Translations under genes and position numbers: made by a program
The notes under the pieces: generated by a model
Database searches by the model: none
Told to the model about the DNA's origin: nothing
The model's input: only the letters and a program-made list of their open reading frames with translations
Shown here: positions 35,900-48,179 of the stretch, in pieces
How the letters are laid out: each line of letters begins with the position of its first letter
How positions within the stretch are numbered: position 1 is the stretch's first letter
NCBI GenBank assembly: GCA_964023275.1
Contig: OZ029925.1
Location: 5,144,003-5,208,002 of the forward strand
Length of the DNA: 64,000 nucleotides
Reading direction: 5' to 3'
Source of the DNA: Norana najaformis
Taxonomy: Eukaryota; Annelida; Clitellata; Crassiclitellata; Hormogastridae

Positions 35900-38800
35900 A
35901 AGGAGGGCGGGGAGGAGGCGAGGAAGGGAGGGAGGGACGGACGGACGGACGGAGATCAAGAGAGAGAAAGAAGGAGGGGTGGGGAGAAGGCGAGGAAGGG
36001 AGGGAGGGACGGACGGACGGACGGAGATCAAGAGAGAGAAGGAAGGAGGGTGGGAGGAGGCGAGGAAGGAGGGGAGGGGAGGGACGGACGGACGGACGGA
36101 GATCAAGAGAGAGAAAGAAGGAGGGCGGGAGAAGGCGAGGAAGGGAGGGAGGGAGGGACGGACGGACGGACGGAGATCAAGAGAGAGAAAGAAGGAGGGT
36201 GGGAGAAGGCGAGGAAGGGGAGGGAGGGACGGACGGACGGACGGAGATCAAGAGAGAGAAAGAAGGAAGGAGGGTGGGAGAAGGCGAGGAAGGGAGGGAG
36301 GGAGGGACGGACGGACGGACGGAGATCAAGAGAGAGAAAGAAGGAGGGCGGGAGGAGGCGAGGAAGGGAGGGAGGGAGGGACGGGACGGACGGAGATCAA
36401 GAGAGAGAAAGAAGGAGGGTGGGAGGAGGCGAGGAAGGGAGGGAGGGACGGACGGACGGACGGAGATCAAGAGAGAGAAAGAAAGAGGGTGGGAGGAGGC
36501 GAGGAAGGGAGGGAGGGAGGGACGGACGGACGGACGGAGATCAAGAGAGAGAAAGAAGGAGGGTGGGAGGAGGCGAGGAAGGGAGGGAGGGACGGACGGA
36601 CAGACGGACGGAGATCAAGAGAGAGAAAGAAGGAGGGTGGGAGGAGGCGAGGAAGGGAGGGAGGGAGGGACGGACGGACGGACGGAGATCAAGAGAGAGA
36701 AAGAAGGAGGGTGGGAGAAGGCGAGGAAGGGAGGGAGGGAGGGACGGACGGACGGACGGAGATCAAGAGAGAGAAAGAAGGAGGGCGGGAGAAGGCGAGG
36801 AAGGGAGGGAGGGAGGGACGGACGGACGGACGGAGATCAAGAGAGAGAAGGAAGGAGGGCGGGAGAAGGCGAGTAAGGGAGGGACGGACGGACGGACGGA
36901 GATCAAGAGAGAGAAAGAAGGAGGGTGGGAGAAGGCGAGGAAGGGAGGGAGGGAGGGACGGACGGACGGACGGAGATCAAGAGAGAGAAAGAAGGAGGGT
37001 GGGAGAAGGCGAGGAAGGGAGGGAGGGAGGGACGGACGGACGGACGGAGATCAAGAGAGAGAAAGAAGGAGGGCGGGAGGAGGCGAGGAAGGGAGGGAGG
37101 GACGGACGGACGGACGAACGGAGATCAAGAGAGAGAAAGAAGGAGGGTGGGAGGAGGCGAGGAAGGGAGGGAGGGAGGGACGGACGGACGGACGGAGATC
37201 AAGAGAGAGAAAGAAGGAGGGTGGGAGAAGGCGAGTAAGGGAGGGAGGGACGGACGGACGGACGAACGGAGATCAAGAGAGAGAAAGAAGGAGGGTGGGA
37301 GGAGGCGAGGAAGGGAGGGAGGGACGGACGGACGGACGGAGATCAAGAGAGAGAAAGAAGGAGGGTGGGAGAAGGCGAGGAAGGGAGGGAGGGAGGGACG
37401 GACGGACGGACGGAGATCAAGAGAGAGAAAGAAGGAGGGCGGGAGAAGGCGAGGAAGGGAGGGAGGGAGGGACGGACGGACGGACGGAGATCAAGAGAGA
37501 GAAGGAAGGAGGGCGGGAGAAGGCGAGGAAGGGAGGGAGGGACGGACGGGACGGACGGAGATCAAGAGAGAGAAAGAAGGAGGGTGGGAGAAGGCGAGGA
37601 AGGGAGGGAGGGAGGGACGGACGGACGGACGGAGATCAAGAGAGAGAAAGAAGGAGGGTGGGAGGAGGCGAGGAAGGGAGGGAGGGACGGACGGACGGAC
37701 GGACGGAGATCAAGAGAGAGAAAGAAGGAGGGTGGGAGGAGGCGAGGAAGGGAGGGAGGGAGGGACGGACGGACGGACGGAGATCAAGAGAGAGAAAGAA
37801 GGAGGGGTGGGGAGGAGGCGAGGAAGGGAGGGAGGGACGGACGGACGGACGGAGATCAAGAGAGAGAAAGAAGGAGGGTGGGAGAAGGCGAGGAAGGGAG
37901 GGAGGGACGGACGGACGGACGGAGATCAAGAGAGAGAAAGAAGGAGGGTGGGAGAAGGCGAGGAAGGGAGGGGAGGGAGGGACGGACGGACGAACGGAGA
38001 TCAAGAGAGAGAAAGAAGGAGGGTGGGAGGGAGGCGAGGAAGGGAGGGAGGGACGGACGGACGGACGAACGGAGATCAAGAGAGAGAAAGAAGGAGGGTG
38101 GGAGAAGGCGAGGAAGGGAGGGAGGGACGGACGGACGGACGGAGATCAAGAGAGAGAAGGAAGGAGGGTGGGAGGAGGCGAGGAAGGGAGGGAGGGACGG
38201 ACGGACGGACGAACGGAGATCAAGAGAGAGAAAGAAGGAGGGTGGGAGAAGGCGAGGAAGGGAGGGACGGACGGACGGACGGACGGAGATCAAGAGAGAG
38301 AAAGAAGGAGGGCGGGAGAAGGCGAGGAAGGGAGGGAGGGACGGACGGACGGACGGAGATCAAGAGAGAGAAGGAAGGAGGGTGGGAGGAGGCGAGGAAG
38401 GGAGGGAGGGACGGACGGACGGACGAACGGAGATCAAGAGAGAGAAAGAAGGAGGGTGGGAGAAGGCGAGGAAGGGAGGGAGGGGACGGACGGACGGACG
38501 GAGATCAAGAGAGAGAAAGAAGGAGGGTGGGAGGAGGCGAGGAAGGAGGGAGGGACGGACGGACGGACGAACGGAGATCAAGAGAGAGAAAGAAGGAGGG
38601 TGGGAGAAGGCGAGGAAGGGAGGGAGGGACGGACGGACGGACGGAGATCAAGAGAGAGAAAGAAGGAGGGTGGGAGAAGGCGAGGAAGGGAGGGAGGGAG
38701 GGACGGACGGACGGACGGAGATCAAGAGAGAGAAAGAAGGAGGGCGGGAGAAGGCGAGGAAGGGAGGGAGGGACGGACGGACGGACGGAGATCAAGAGAG

Positions 38801-40870
38801 AGAAAGAAGGAGGGTGGGAGAAGGCGAGGAAGGGAGGGAGGGAGGGACGGACGGACGGACGGAGAACAAGAGAGAGAAAGAAGGAGGGCGGGAGAAGGCG
38901 AGGAAGGGAGGGAGGGACGGACGGACGGAGATCAAGAGAGAGAAAGAAGGAGGGCGGGAGAAGGCGAGGAAGGGAGGGAGGGAGGGACGGACGGACGAAC
39001 GGAGATCAAGAGAGAGAAAGAAGGAGGGTGGGAGGAGGCGAGGAAGGGAGGGAGGGACGGGACGGACGGACGGAGATCAAGAGAGAGAAAGAAGGAGGGC
39101 GGGAGGAGGCGAGGAAGGGAGGGAGGGAGGGACGGACGGACGGAGAACAAGAGAGAGAAAGAAGGAGGGTGGGAGAAGGCGAGGAAGGGAGGGAGGGACG
39201 GACGGACGGACGGAGATCAAGAGAGAGAAGGAAGGAGGGTGGGAGGAGGCGAGGAAGGGAGGGAGGGAGGGACGGACGGACGGACGGAGATCAAGAGAGA
39301 GAAAGAAGGAGGGCGGGAGAAGGCGAGGAAGGGAGGGAGGGGAGGGACGGACGGACGGACGGAGATCAAGAGAGAGAAAGAAGGAGGGTGGGAGAAGGCG
39401 AGGAAGGGAGGGGAGGGGACGGACGGACGGACGGAGATCAAGAGAGAGAAAGAAGGAAGGAGGGGTGGGAGAAGGCGAGGAAGGGAGGGAGGGAGGGACG
39501 GACGGACGGACGGAGATCAAGAGAGAGAAAGAAGGAGGGCGGGAGGAGGCGAGGAAGGGAGGGAGGGACGGACGGACGGACGGAGATCAAGAGAGAGAAA
39601 GAAGGAGGGGTGGGAGGAGGCGAGGAAGGGAGGGGAGGGACGGACGGGACGGACGGAGATCAAGAGAGAGAAAGAAGGAGGGTGGGAGGAGGCGAGGAAG
39701 GGAGGGAGGGAGGGACGGACGGACGGACGGAGATCAAGAGAGAGAAAGAAGGAGGGTGGGAGGAGGCGAGGAAGGGAGGGAGGGACGGACGGACAGACGG
39801 ACGGAGATCAAGAGAGAGAAAGAAGGAGGGTGGGAGGAGGCGAGGAAGGGAGGGAGGGAGGGACGGACGGACGGACGGAGATCAAGAGAGAGAAAGAAGG
39901 AGGGTGGGAGAAGGCGAGGAAGGGAGGGAGGGAGGGGACGGGACGGACGGACGGAGATCAAGAGAGAGAAAGAAGGAGGGCGGGAGAAGGCGAGGAAGGG
40001 AGGGAGGGAGGGACGGACGGACGGACGGAGATCAAGAGAGAGAAGGAAGGAGGGCGGGAGAAGGCGAGTAAGGGGAGGGACGGACGGACGGACGGAGATC
40101 AAGAGAGAGAAAGAAGGAGGGTGGGAGAAGGCGAGGAAGGGAGGGAGGGAGGGACGGACGGACGGACGGAGATCAAGAGAGAGAAAGAAGGAGGGTGGGA
40201 GAAGGCGAGGAAGGGAGGGAGGGAGGGACGGACGGACGGACGGAGATCAAGAGAGAGAAAGAAGGAGGGCGGGAGGAGGCGAGGAAGGGAGGGAGGGACG
40301 GACGGACGGACGAACGGAGATCAAGAGAGAGAAAGAAGGAGGGTGGGAGGAGGCGAGGAAGGGAGGGGAGGGAGGGACGGACGGACGGACGGAGATCAAG
40401 AGAGAGAAAGAAGGAGGGTGGGAGAAGGCGAGTAAGGGAGGGAGGGACGGACGGACGGACGAACGGAGATCAAGAGAGAGAAAGAAGGAGGGTGGGAGGA
40501 GGCGAGGAAGGGAGGGAGGGACGGACGGACGGACGGAGATCAAGAGAGAGAAAGAAGGAGGGTGGGAGAAGGCGAGGAAGGGAGGGAGGGAGGGACGGAC
40601 GGACGGACGGAGATCAAGAGAGAGAAAGAAGGAGGGCGGGAGAAGGCGAGGAAGGGAGGGAGGGAGGGACGGACGGACGGACGGAGATCAAGAGAGAGAA
40701 GGAAGGAGGGCGGGAGAAGGCGAGGAAGGGAGGGAGGGACGGACGGACGGACGGAGATCAAGAGAGAGAAAGAAGGAGGGTGGGAGAAGGCGAGGAAGGG
40801 AGGGAGGGAGGGACGGACGGACGGACGGAGATCAAGAGAGAGAAAGAAGGAGGGTGGGGAGGAGGCGAGG
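35900..40870 (+). repeat. Satellite sub-region with many single-G indels
   Basis: Here the otherwise strict 70/74/78 bp unit lengths are broken by extra or missing G residues: GGGCGGGGAGG near 35,905, GGAGGGGTGGGG near 35,970 and 37,803, ACGGGACGG near 36,383, 37,548, 39,058 and 39,645, GGGGACGG near 38,483, and GGGGAGGG near 40,364. A second cluster lies at about 43,684-44,045. Such indels are nearly absent from 20.1-35.9 kb. This looks like lower consensus accuracy at G runs, though real slippage is possible. Confidence 0.6.
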
Positions 40871-43800
40871 AAGGGAGGGAGGGACGGACGGACGGACGGA
40901 CGGAGATCAAGAGAGAGAAAGAAGGAGGGTGGGAGGAGGCGAGGAAGGGAGGGAGGGAGGGACGGACGGACGGACGGAGATCAAGAGAGAGAAAGAAGGA
41001 GGGTGGGAGGAGGCGAGGAAGGGAGGGAGGGACGGACGGACGGACGGAGATCAAGAGAGAGAAAGAAGGAGGGTGGGAGAAGGCGAGGAAGGGAGGGAGG
41101 GACGGACGGACGGACGGAGATCAAGAGAGAGAAAGAAGGAGGGTGGGAGAAGGCGAGGAAGGGAGGGAGGGAGGGACGGACGGACGGACGGAGATCAAGA
41201 GAGAGAAAGAAGGAGGGTGGGAGAAGGCGAGGAAGGGAGGGAGGGAGGGACGGACGGACGGACGGAGATCAAGAGAGAGAAAGAAGGAGGGCGGGAGAAG
41301 GCGAGGAAGGGAGGGAGGGAGGGACTGACGGACGGAGATCAAGAGAGAGAAAGAAGGAGGGTGGGAGAAGGCGAGGAAGGGAGGGAGGGAGGGACGGACG
41401 GACGGACGGAGATCAAGAGAGAGAAAGAAGGAGGGCGGGAGGAGGCGAGGAAGGGAGGGAGGGACGGACGGACGGACGGAGATCAAGAGAGAGAAAGAAG
41501 GAGGGTGGGAGAAGGCGAGGAAGGGAGGGAGGGACGGACGGACGGACGGAGATCAAGAGAGAGAAGGAAGGAGGGTGGGAGGAGGCGAGGAAGGGAGGGA
41601 GGGACGGACGGACGGACGGACGGAGATCAAGAGAGAGAAAGAAGGAGGGCGGGAGAAGGCGAGGAAGGGAGGGAGGGAGGGACGGACGGACGGACGGAGA
41701 TCAAGAGAGAGAAAGAAGGAGGGTGGGAGAAGGCGAGGAAGGGAGGGAGGGACGGACGGACGGACGGAGATCAAGAGAGAGAAAGAAGGAAGGAGGGTGG
41801 GAGAAGGCGAGGAAGGGAGGGAGGGAGGGACGGACGGACGGACGGAGATCAAGAGAGAGAAAGAAGGAGGGCGGGAGGAGGCGAGGAAGGGAGGGAGGGA
41901 GGGACGGACGGACGGAGATCAAGAGAGAGAAAGAAGGAGGGTGGGAGAAGGCGAGGAAGGGAGGGAGGGAGGGACGGACGGACGGACGGAGATCAAGAGA
42001 GAGAAAGAAGGAGGGCGGGAGAAGGCGAGGAAGGGAGGGAGGGAGGGACGGACGGACGGACGGAGATCAAGAGAGAGAAGGAAGGAGGGCGGGAGAAGGC
42101 GAGTAAGGGAGGGAGGGACGGACGGACGGACGGAGATCAAGAGAGAGAAAGAAGGAGGGTGGGAGAAGGCGAGGAAGGGAGGGAGGGACGGACGGACGGA
42201 CGGAGATCAAGAGAGAGAAAGAAGGAGGGTGGGAGGAGGCGAGGAAGGGAGGGAGGGACGGACGGACGGACGGAGATCAAGAGAGAGAAGGAAGGAGGGT
42301 GGGAGGAGGCGAGGAAGGGAGGGAGGGACGGACGGACGGACGAACGGAGATCAAGAGAGAGAAAGAAGGAGGGTGGGAGAAGGCGAGGAAGGGAGGGAGG
42401 GACGGACGGACGGACGGAGATCAAGAGAGAGAAGGAAGGAGGGTGGGAGGAGGCGAGGAAGGGAGGGAGGGACGGACGGACGGACGAACGGAGATCAAGA
42501 GAGAGAAAGAAGGAGGGTGGGAGAAGGCGAGGAAGGGAGGGAGGGACGGACGGACGGACGGAGATCAAGAGAGAGAAGGAAGGAGGGTGGGAGGAGGCGA
42601 GGAAGGGAGGGAGGGACGGACGGACGGACGAACGGAGATCAAGAGAGAGAAAGAAGGAGGGTGGGAGAAGGCGAGGAAGGGAGGGAGGGACGGACGGACG
42701 GACGGAGATCAAGAGAGAGAAGGAAGGAGGGTGGGAGGAGGCGAGGAAGGGAGGGAGGGACGGACGGACGGACGAACGGAGATCAAGAGAGAGAAAGAAG
42801 GAGGGTGGGAGAAGGCGAGGAAGGGAGGGAGGGACGGACGGACGGACGGAGATCAAGAGAGAGAAGGAAGGAGGGTGGGAGGAGGCGAGGAAGGGAGGGA
42901 GGGACGGACGGACGGACGGAGATCAAGAGAGAGAAAGAAGGAGGGTGGGAGAAGGCGAGGAAGGGAGGGAGGGACGGACGGACGGACGGAGATCAAGAGA
43001 GAGAAAGAAGGAGGGTGGGAGAAGGCGAGGAAGGGAGGGAGGGACGGACGGACGGACGGACGGAGATCAAGAGAGAGAAAGAAGGAGGGCGGGAGAAGGC
43101 GAGGAAGGGAGGGAGGGACGGACGGACGGACGGAGATCACGAGAGAGAAAGAAGGAGGGTGGGAGAAGGCGAGGAAGGGAGGGAGGGAGGGACGGACGGA
43201 CGGACGGAGATCAAGAGAGAGAAAGAAGGAGGGTGGGAGAAGGCGAGGAAGGGAGGGAGGGAGGGACGGACGGACGGAGATCAAGAGAGAGAAAGAAGGA
43301 GGGCGGGAGGAGGCGAGGAAGGGAGGGAGGGACGGACGGACGGACGGAGATCAAGAGAGAGAAAGAAGGAGGGTGGGAGAAGGCGAGGAAGGGAGGGAGG
43401 GACGGACGGACGGACGGAGATCAAGAGAGAGAAGGAAGGAGGGTGGGAGGAGGCGAGGAAGGGAGGGAGGGACGGACGGACGGACGGACGGAGATCAAGA
43501 GAGAGAAAGAAGGAGGGCGGGAGAAGGCGAGGAAGGGAGGGAGGGAGGGACGGACGGACGGACGGAGATCAAGAGAGAGAAAGAAGGAGGGTGGGAGAAG
43601 GCGAGGAAGGGAGGGAGGGACGGACGGACGGACGGAGATCAAGAGAGAGAAAGAAGGAAGGAGGGTGGGAGAAGGCGAGGAAGGGGAGGGAGGGAGGGAC
43701 GGACGAACGGAGATCAAGAGAGAGAAAGAAGGAGGGTGGGAGGAGGCGAGGAAGGGAGGGAGGGAGGGACGGACGGACGAACGGAGATCAAGAGAGAGAA

Positions 43801-46800
43801 AGAAGGAGGGTGGGAGGAGGCGAGGAAGGGGAGGGAGGGACGGACGGACGGACGGAGATCAAGAGAGAGAAAGAAGGAGGGTGGGGAGAAGGCGAGGAAG
43901 GGAGGGAGGGAGGGACGGACGGACGGACGGAGATCAAGAGAGAGAAAGAAGGAGGGGCGGGAGAAGGCGAGGAAGGGGAGGGAGGGAGGGACGGGACGGA
44001 CGGACGGAGATCAAGAGAGAGAAGGAAGGAGGGCGGGAGGAAGGCGAGGAAGGGAGGGAGGGACGGACGGACGGACGGAGATCAAGAGAGAGAAAGAAGG
44101 AGGGTGGGAGAAGGCGAGGAAGGGAGGGAGGGAGGGACGGACGGACGGACGGAGATCAAGAGAGAGAAAGAAGGAGGGTGGGAGGAGGCGAGGAAGGGAG
44201 GGAGGGACGGACGGACGGACGGACGGAGATCAAGAGAGAGAAGGAAGGAGGGCGGGAGAAGGCGAGGAAGGGAGGGAGGGACGGACGGACGGACGGAGAT
44301 CAAGAGAGAGAAAGAAGGAGGGTGGGAGAAGGCGAGGAAGGGAGGGAGGGAGGGACGGACGGACGGACGGAGATCAAGAGAGAGAAAGAAGGAGGGTGGG
44401 AGGAGGCGAGGAAGGGAGGGAGGGACGGACGGACGGACGGACGGAGATCAAGAGAGAGAAAGAAGGAGGGTGGGAGGAGGCGAGGAAGGGAGGGAGGGAG
44501 GGACGGACGGACGGACGGAGATCAAGAGAGAGAAAGAAGGAGGGTGGGAGGAGGCGAGGAAGGGAGGGAGGGACGGACGGACGGACGGAGATCAAGAGAG
44601 AGAAAGAAGGAGGGTGGGAGAAGGCGAGGAAGGGAGGGAGGGACGGACGGACGGACGGAGATCAAGAGAGAGAAAGAAGGAGGGTGGGAGAAGGCGAGGA
44701 AGGGAGGGAGGGAGGGACGGACGGACGGACGGAGATCAAGAGAGAGAAAGAAGGAGGGTGGGAGAAGGCGAGGAAGGGAGGGAGGGAGGGACGGACGGAC
44801 GGACGGAGATCAAGAGAGAGAAAGAAGGAGGGCGGGAGAAGGCGAGGAAGGGAGGGAGGGACGGACGGACGGACGGAGATCAAGAGAGAGAAAGAAGGAG
44901 GGTGGGAGAAGGCGAGGAAGGGAGGGAGGGAGGGACGGACGGACGGACGGAGATCAAGAGAGAGAAAGAAGGAGGGTGGGAGAAGGCGAGGAAGGGAGGG
45001 AGGGAGGGACGGACGGACGGACGGAGATCAAGAGAGAGAAAGAAGGAGGGCGGGAGGAGGCGAGGAAGGGAGGGAGGGACGGACGGACGGACGGAGATCA
45101 AGAGAGAGAAAGAAGGAGGGTGGGAGAAGGCGAGGAAGGGAGGGAGGGACGGACGGACGGACGGAGATCAAGAGAGAGAAGGAAGGAGGGTGGGAGGAGG
45201 CGAGGAAGGGAGGGAGGGACGGACGGACGGACGGACGGAGATCAAGAGAGAGAAAGAAGGAGGGCGGGAGAAGGCGAGGAAGGGAGGGAGGGAGGGACGG
45301 ACGGACGGACGGAGATCAAGAGAGAGAAAGAAGGAGGGTGGGAGAAGGCGAGGAAGGGAGGGAGGGACGGACGGACGGACGGAGATCAAGAGAGAGAAAG
45401 AAGGAAGGAGGGTGGGAGAAGGCGAGGAAGGGAGGGAGGGAGGGACGGACGGACGGACGGAGATCAAGAGAGAGAAAGAAGGAGGGCGGGAGGAGGCGAG
45501 GAAGGGAGGGAGGGAGGGACGGACGGACGAACGGAGATCAAGAGAGAGAAAGAAGGAGGGTGGGAGGAGGCGAGGAAGGGAGGGAGGGACGGACGGACGG
45601 ACGGACGGAGATCAAGAGAGAGAAAGAAGGAGGGTGGGAGAAGGCGAGGAAGGGAGGGAGGGAGGGACGGACGGACGAACGGAGATCAAGAGAGAGAAAG
45701 AAGGAGGTTGGGAGGAGGCGAGGAAGGGAGGGAGGGACGGACGGACGGACGGAGATCAAGAGAGAGAAAGAAGGAGGGTGGGAGAAGGCGAGGAAGGGAG
45801 GGAGGGAGGGACGGACGGACGGACGGAGATCAAGAGAGAGAAAGAAGGAGGGCGGGAGAAGGCGAGGAAGGGAGGGAGGGAGGGACGGACGGACGGACGG
45901 AGATCAAGAGAGAGAAGGAAGGAGGGCGGGAGAAGGCGAGGAAGGGAGGGAGGGACGGACGGACGGACGGAGATCAAGAGAGAGAAAGAAGGAGGGTGGG
46001 AGAAGGCGAGGAAGGGAGGGAGGGACGGACGGACGGACGGACGGAGATCAAGAGAGAGAAAGAAGGAGGGTGGGAGGAGGCGAGGAAGGGAGGGAGGGAC
46101 GGACGGACGGACGGACGGAGATCAAGAGAGAGAAAGAAGGAGGGTGGGAGGAGGCGAGGAAGGGAGGGAGGGAGGGACGGACGGACGGACGGAGATCAAG
46201 AGAGAGAAAGAAGGAGGGTGGGAGGAGGCGAGGAAGGGAGGGAGGGACGGACGGACGGACGAACGGAGATCAAGAGAGAGAAGGAAGGAGGGTGGGAGGA
46301 GGCGAGGAAGGGAGGGAGGGACGGACGGACGGACGGAGATCAAGAGAGAGAAAGAAGGAGGGTGGGAGGAGGCGAGGAAGGGAGGGAGGGACGGACGGAC
46401 GGACGGAGATCAAGAGAGAGAAAGAAGGAGGGTGGGAGAAGGCGAGGAAGGGAGGGAGGGACGGACGGACGGACGGAGATCAAGAGAGAGAAAGAAGGAG
46501 GGTGGGAGAAGGCGAGGAAGGGAGGGAGGGAGGGACGGACGGACGGACGGAGATCAAGAGAGAGAAAGAAGGAGGGTGGGAGGAGGCGAGGAAGGGAGGG
46601 AGGGACGGACGGACAGACGGACGGAGATCAAGAGAGAGAAAGAAGGAGGGTGGGAGGAGGCGAGGAAGGGAGGGAGGGACGGACGGACGGACGGAGATCA
46701 AGAGAGAGAAAGAAGGAGGGTGGGAGGAGGCGAGGAAGGGAGGGAGGGACGGACGGACGGACGGAGATCAAGAGAGAGAAAGAAGGAGGGTGGGAGAAGG

Positions 46801-47205
46801 CGAGGAAGGGAGGGAGGGACGGACGGACGGACGGAGATCAAGAGAGAGAAAGAAGGAGGGTGGGAGAAGGCGAGGAAGGGAGGGAGGGACGGACGGACGG
46901 ACGGACGGAGATCAAGAGAGAGAAAGAAGGAGGGTGGGAGGAGGCGAGGAAGGGAGGGAGGGACGGACGGACGGACGAACGGAGATCAAGAGAGAGAAAG
47001 AAGGAGGGTGGGAGGAGGCGAGGAAGGGAGGGAGGGACGGACGGACGGACGAACGGAGATCAAGAGAGAGAAAGAAGGAGGGTGGGAGGAGGCGAGGAAG
47101 GGAGGGAGGGACGGACGGACGGACGAACGGAGATCAAGAGAGAGAAAGAAGGAGGGTGGGAGGAGGCGAGGAAGGGAGGGAGGGAGGGACGGACGGACGG
47201 ACGGA

Positions 47206-47510
47206 GTGAGGGATGTTTTCGATTGACCTATAGGTATAAATCTATAAATGTAGATATATTTAGATGGAGGATAGGTGGATGATTAATAGTTAGTTGATAA
47301 GTGGATGATTAACGGACAGACCCTTGATTGTAGGGCGAAAACATATAAGAGGAATTCTGTAGTCTTTATCGACAAAAATAGTTTAATGCTCTTATTCGGA
47401 CAACATTTTCCTCCTATCCCAGTCGCCGGTGCGCCCAGGATTAGAATAACATCTCCCTACTCCTTCCCTCCTTCCCTTCTTAACCACCTGCTAACCTATC
47501 TATAATATAT
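47206..47510. other. Right flank of the satellite, no gene
   Basis: Unique AT-rich sequence after the last satellite unit, starting GGATGTTTTCGATTGACC. Short open frames that read out of the array into it are artefacts. Confidence 0.6.
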
Positions 47511-47822
47511 ATCAATACAAAATACATATAATATGTTCATATATCTATGTATATATGCATATATATCTATAGGATATTGAATATATATTCTAAGTTAGGC
47601 GTCATTATCGGCAGCCTGGGGGACGTATATAATTTACGGAGCACGCGAATTCATAATAGACACTTCTTGTGCAGTTCGTTACATAGGCGCTATATAAAGG
47701 GATTAACACACGGAAAGGATATTTACGAGCTTGGTGGTCACTCAGCGTCATTGACGCACCGTGAGGACGTGTCATAACGCGTCAATGGGTGTCAAATGGC
47801 GTCACGTTAGACGTCAGCTGCT
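47511..47822 (+). repeat. 312-bp direct repeat, right copy (partner 14,033-14,343)
   Basis: Same orientation and order as the left copy, about 33.5 kb away, beginning about 305 bp after the end of the satellite. It carries the same GGCGCTATATAAAGGGATTA core and GCGTCA cluster. Its right edge abuts a LINE 3' end within about 40 bp. Confidence 0.85.
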
Positions 47823-47859
47823 TCCCTCTGCCTACTTGCCTCCCTTCCTGTCAGTACCC

Positions 47860-48155
47860 TACTCTGCACCTTTTGCAATATCTGCTCAGGTCTTTCACTC
47901 AAAACAGAAAACACTCCTCTTTCACTCATCCGATCCTGATTTCTCCTCTTCCCCTTACTTCTCTCGCCGCTCCAGTTCTAAACACCATCCACCGTGGTCG
48001 TCTGACTGTCCGCCTGCCTGGCACTTGGGAATTGACCTGGAACCGAATCTGACCCTACCTGCTAAGCTGCTTGTCGATTTTTTTGACTGAGCGCCTTTGA
48101 ATAAGCTGCTTCCTGCGACTTAGCTTTATAAATCTTGATATTGCAGTCACGATTC
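47860..48155 (+). mobile_element. LINE 3' end, family A (5'-truncated)
   Basis: It shares the CACTCAAAACAGAAAACACT and TCCTCTTTCAC blocks (ORF2 C-terminus), then GACCTGGAACCGAATCTGAC and TTTGACTGAGCGCCTTTGAA, with the other family A copies. It lacks the GGGCGCTGTAG block and ends in a weak CAGTCACGATTC tail. Confidence 0.65.
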
Positions 48156-48179
48156 TCTGCTAAACTAACTTCTTCTTAC

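Larger units (their letters stand above)
20132..47205 (+). repeat. Polypurine satellite array, 70-78 bp unit, about 27 kb
   Basis: The basic unit is 70 bp: four GACG blocks, then GAGATCAAGAGAGAGAAAGA, then AGGAGGGTGGGAGAAGGCGA, then GGAA and GGGA blocks. Successive GATC sites at 20,145, 20,219, 20,289, 20,359, 20,429 and 20,499 give spacings of 74, 70, 70, 70 and 70. Units of 74 or 78 bp gain one 4-bp GGGA and/or GACG block. Recurrent variants are GAAAGAAGG versus GAAGGAAGG, GGGTGGG versus GGGCGGG, GAGAAGG versus GAGGAGG, and GGACGAACGG. In the 70-bp consensus 62 of 70 plus-strand bases are purines. About 370 units is an estimate from length. The array begins after unique DNA at about 20,130 and stops cleanly at 47,205. 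Long open frames on both strands (up to 3,305 codons) are by-products of this composition and are not annotated as genes. Confidence 0.97.

Noticed and set aside
20781-46701. Many short minus-strand frames starting [10 protein letters not shown]
   Set aside because: Complement of the same satellite; start codons come from the GATCTC complement in each unit.
20132-47205. CRISPR array
   Set aside because: There is no alternation of constant repeats and unique spacers; every part of the unit is repeated, and the context is animal.
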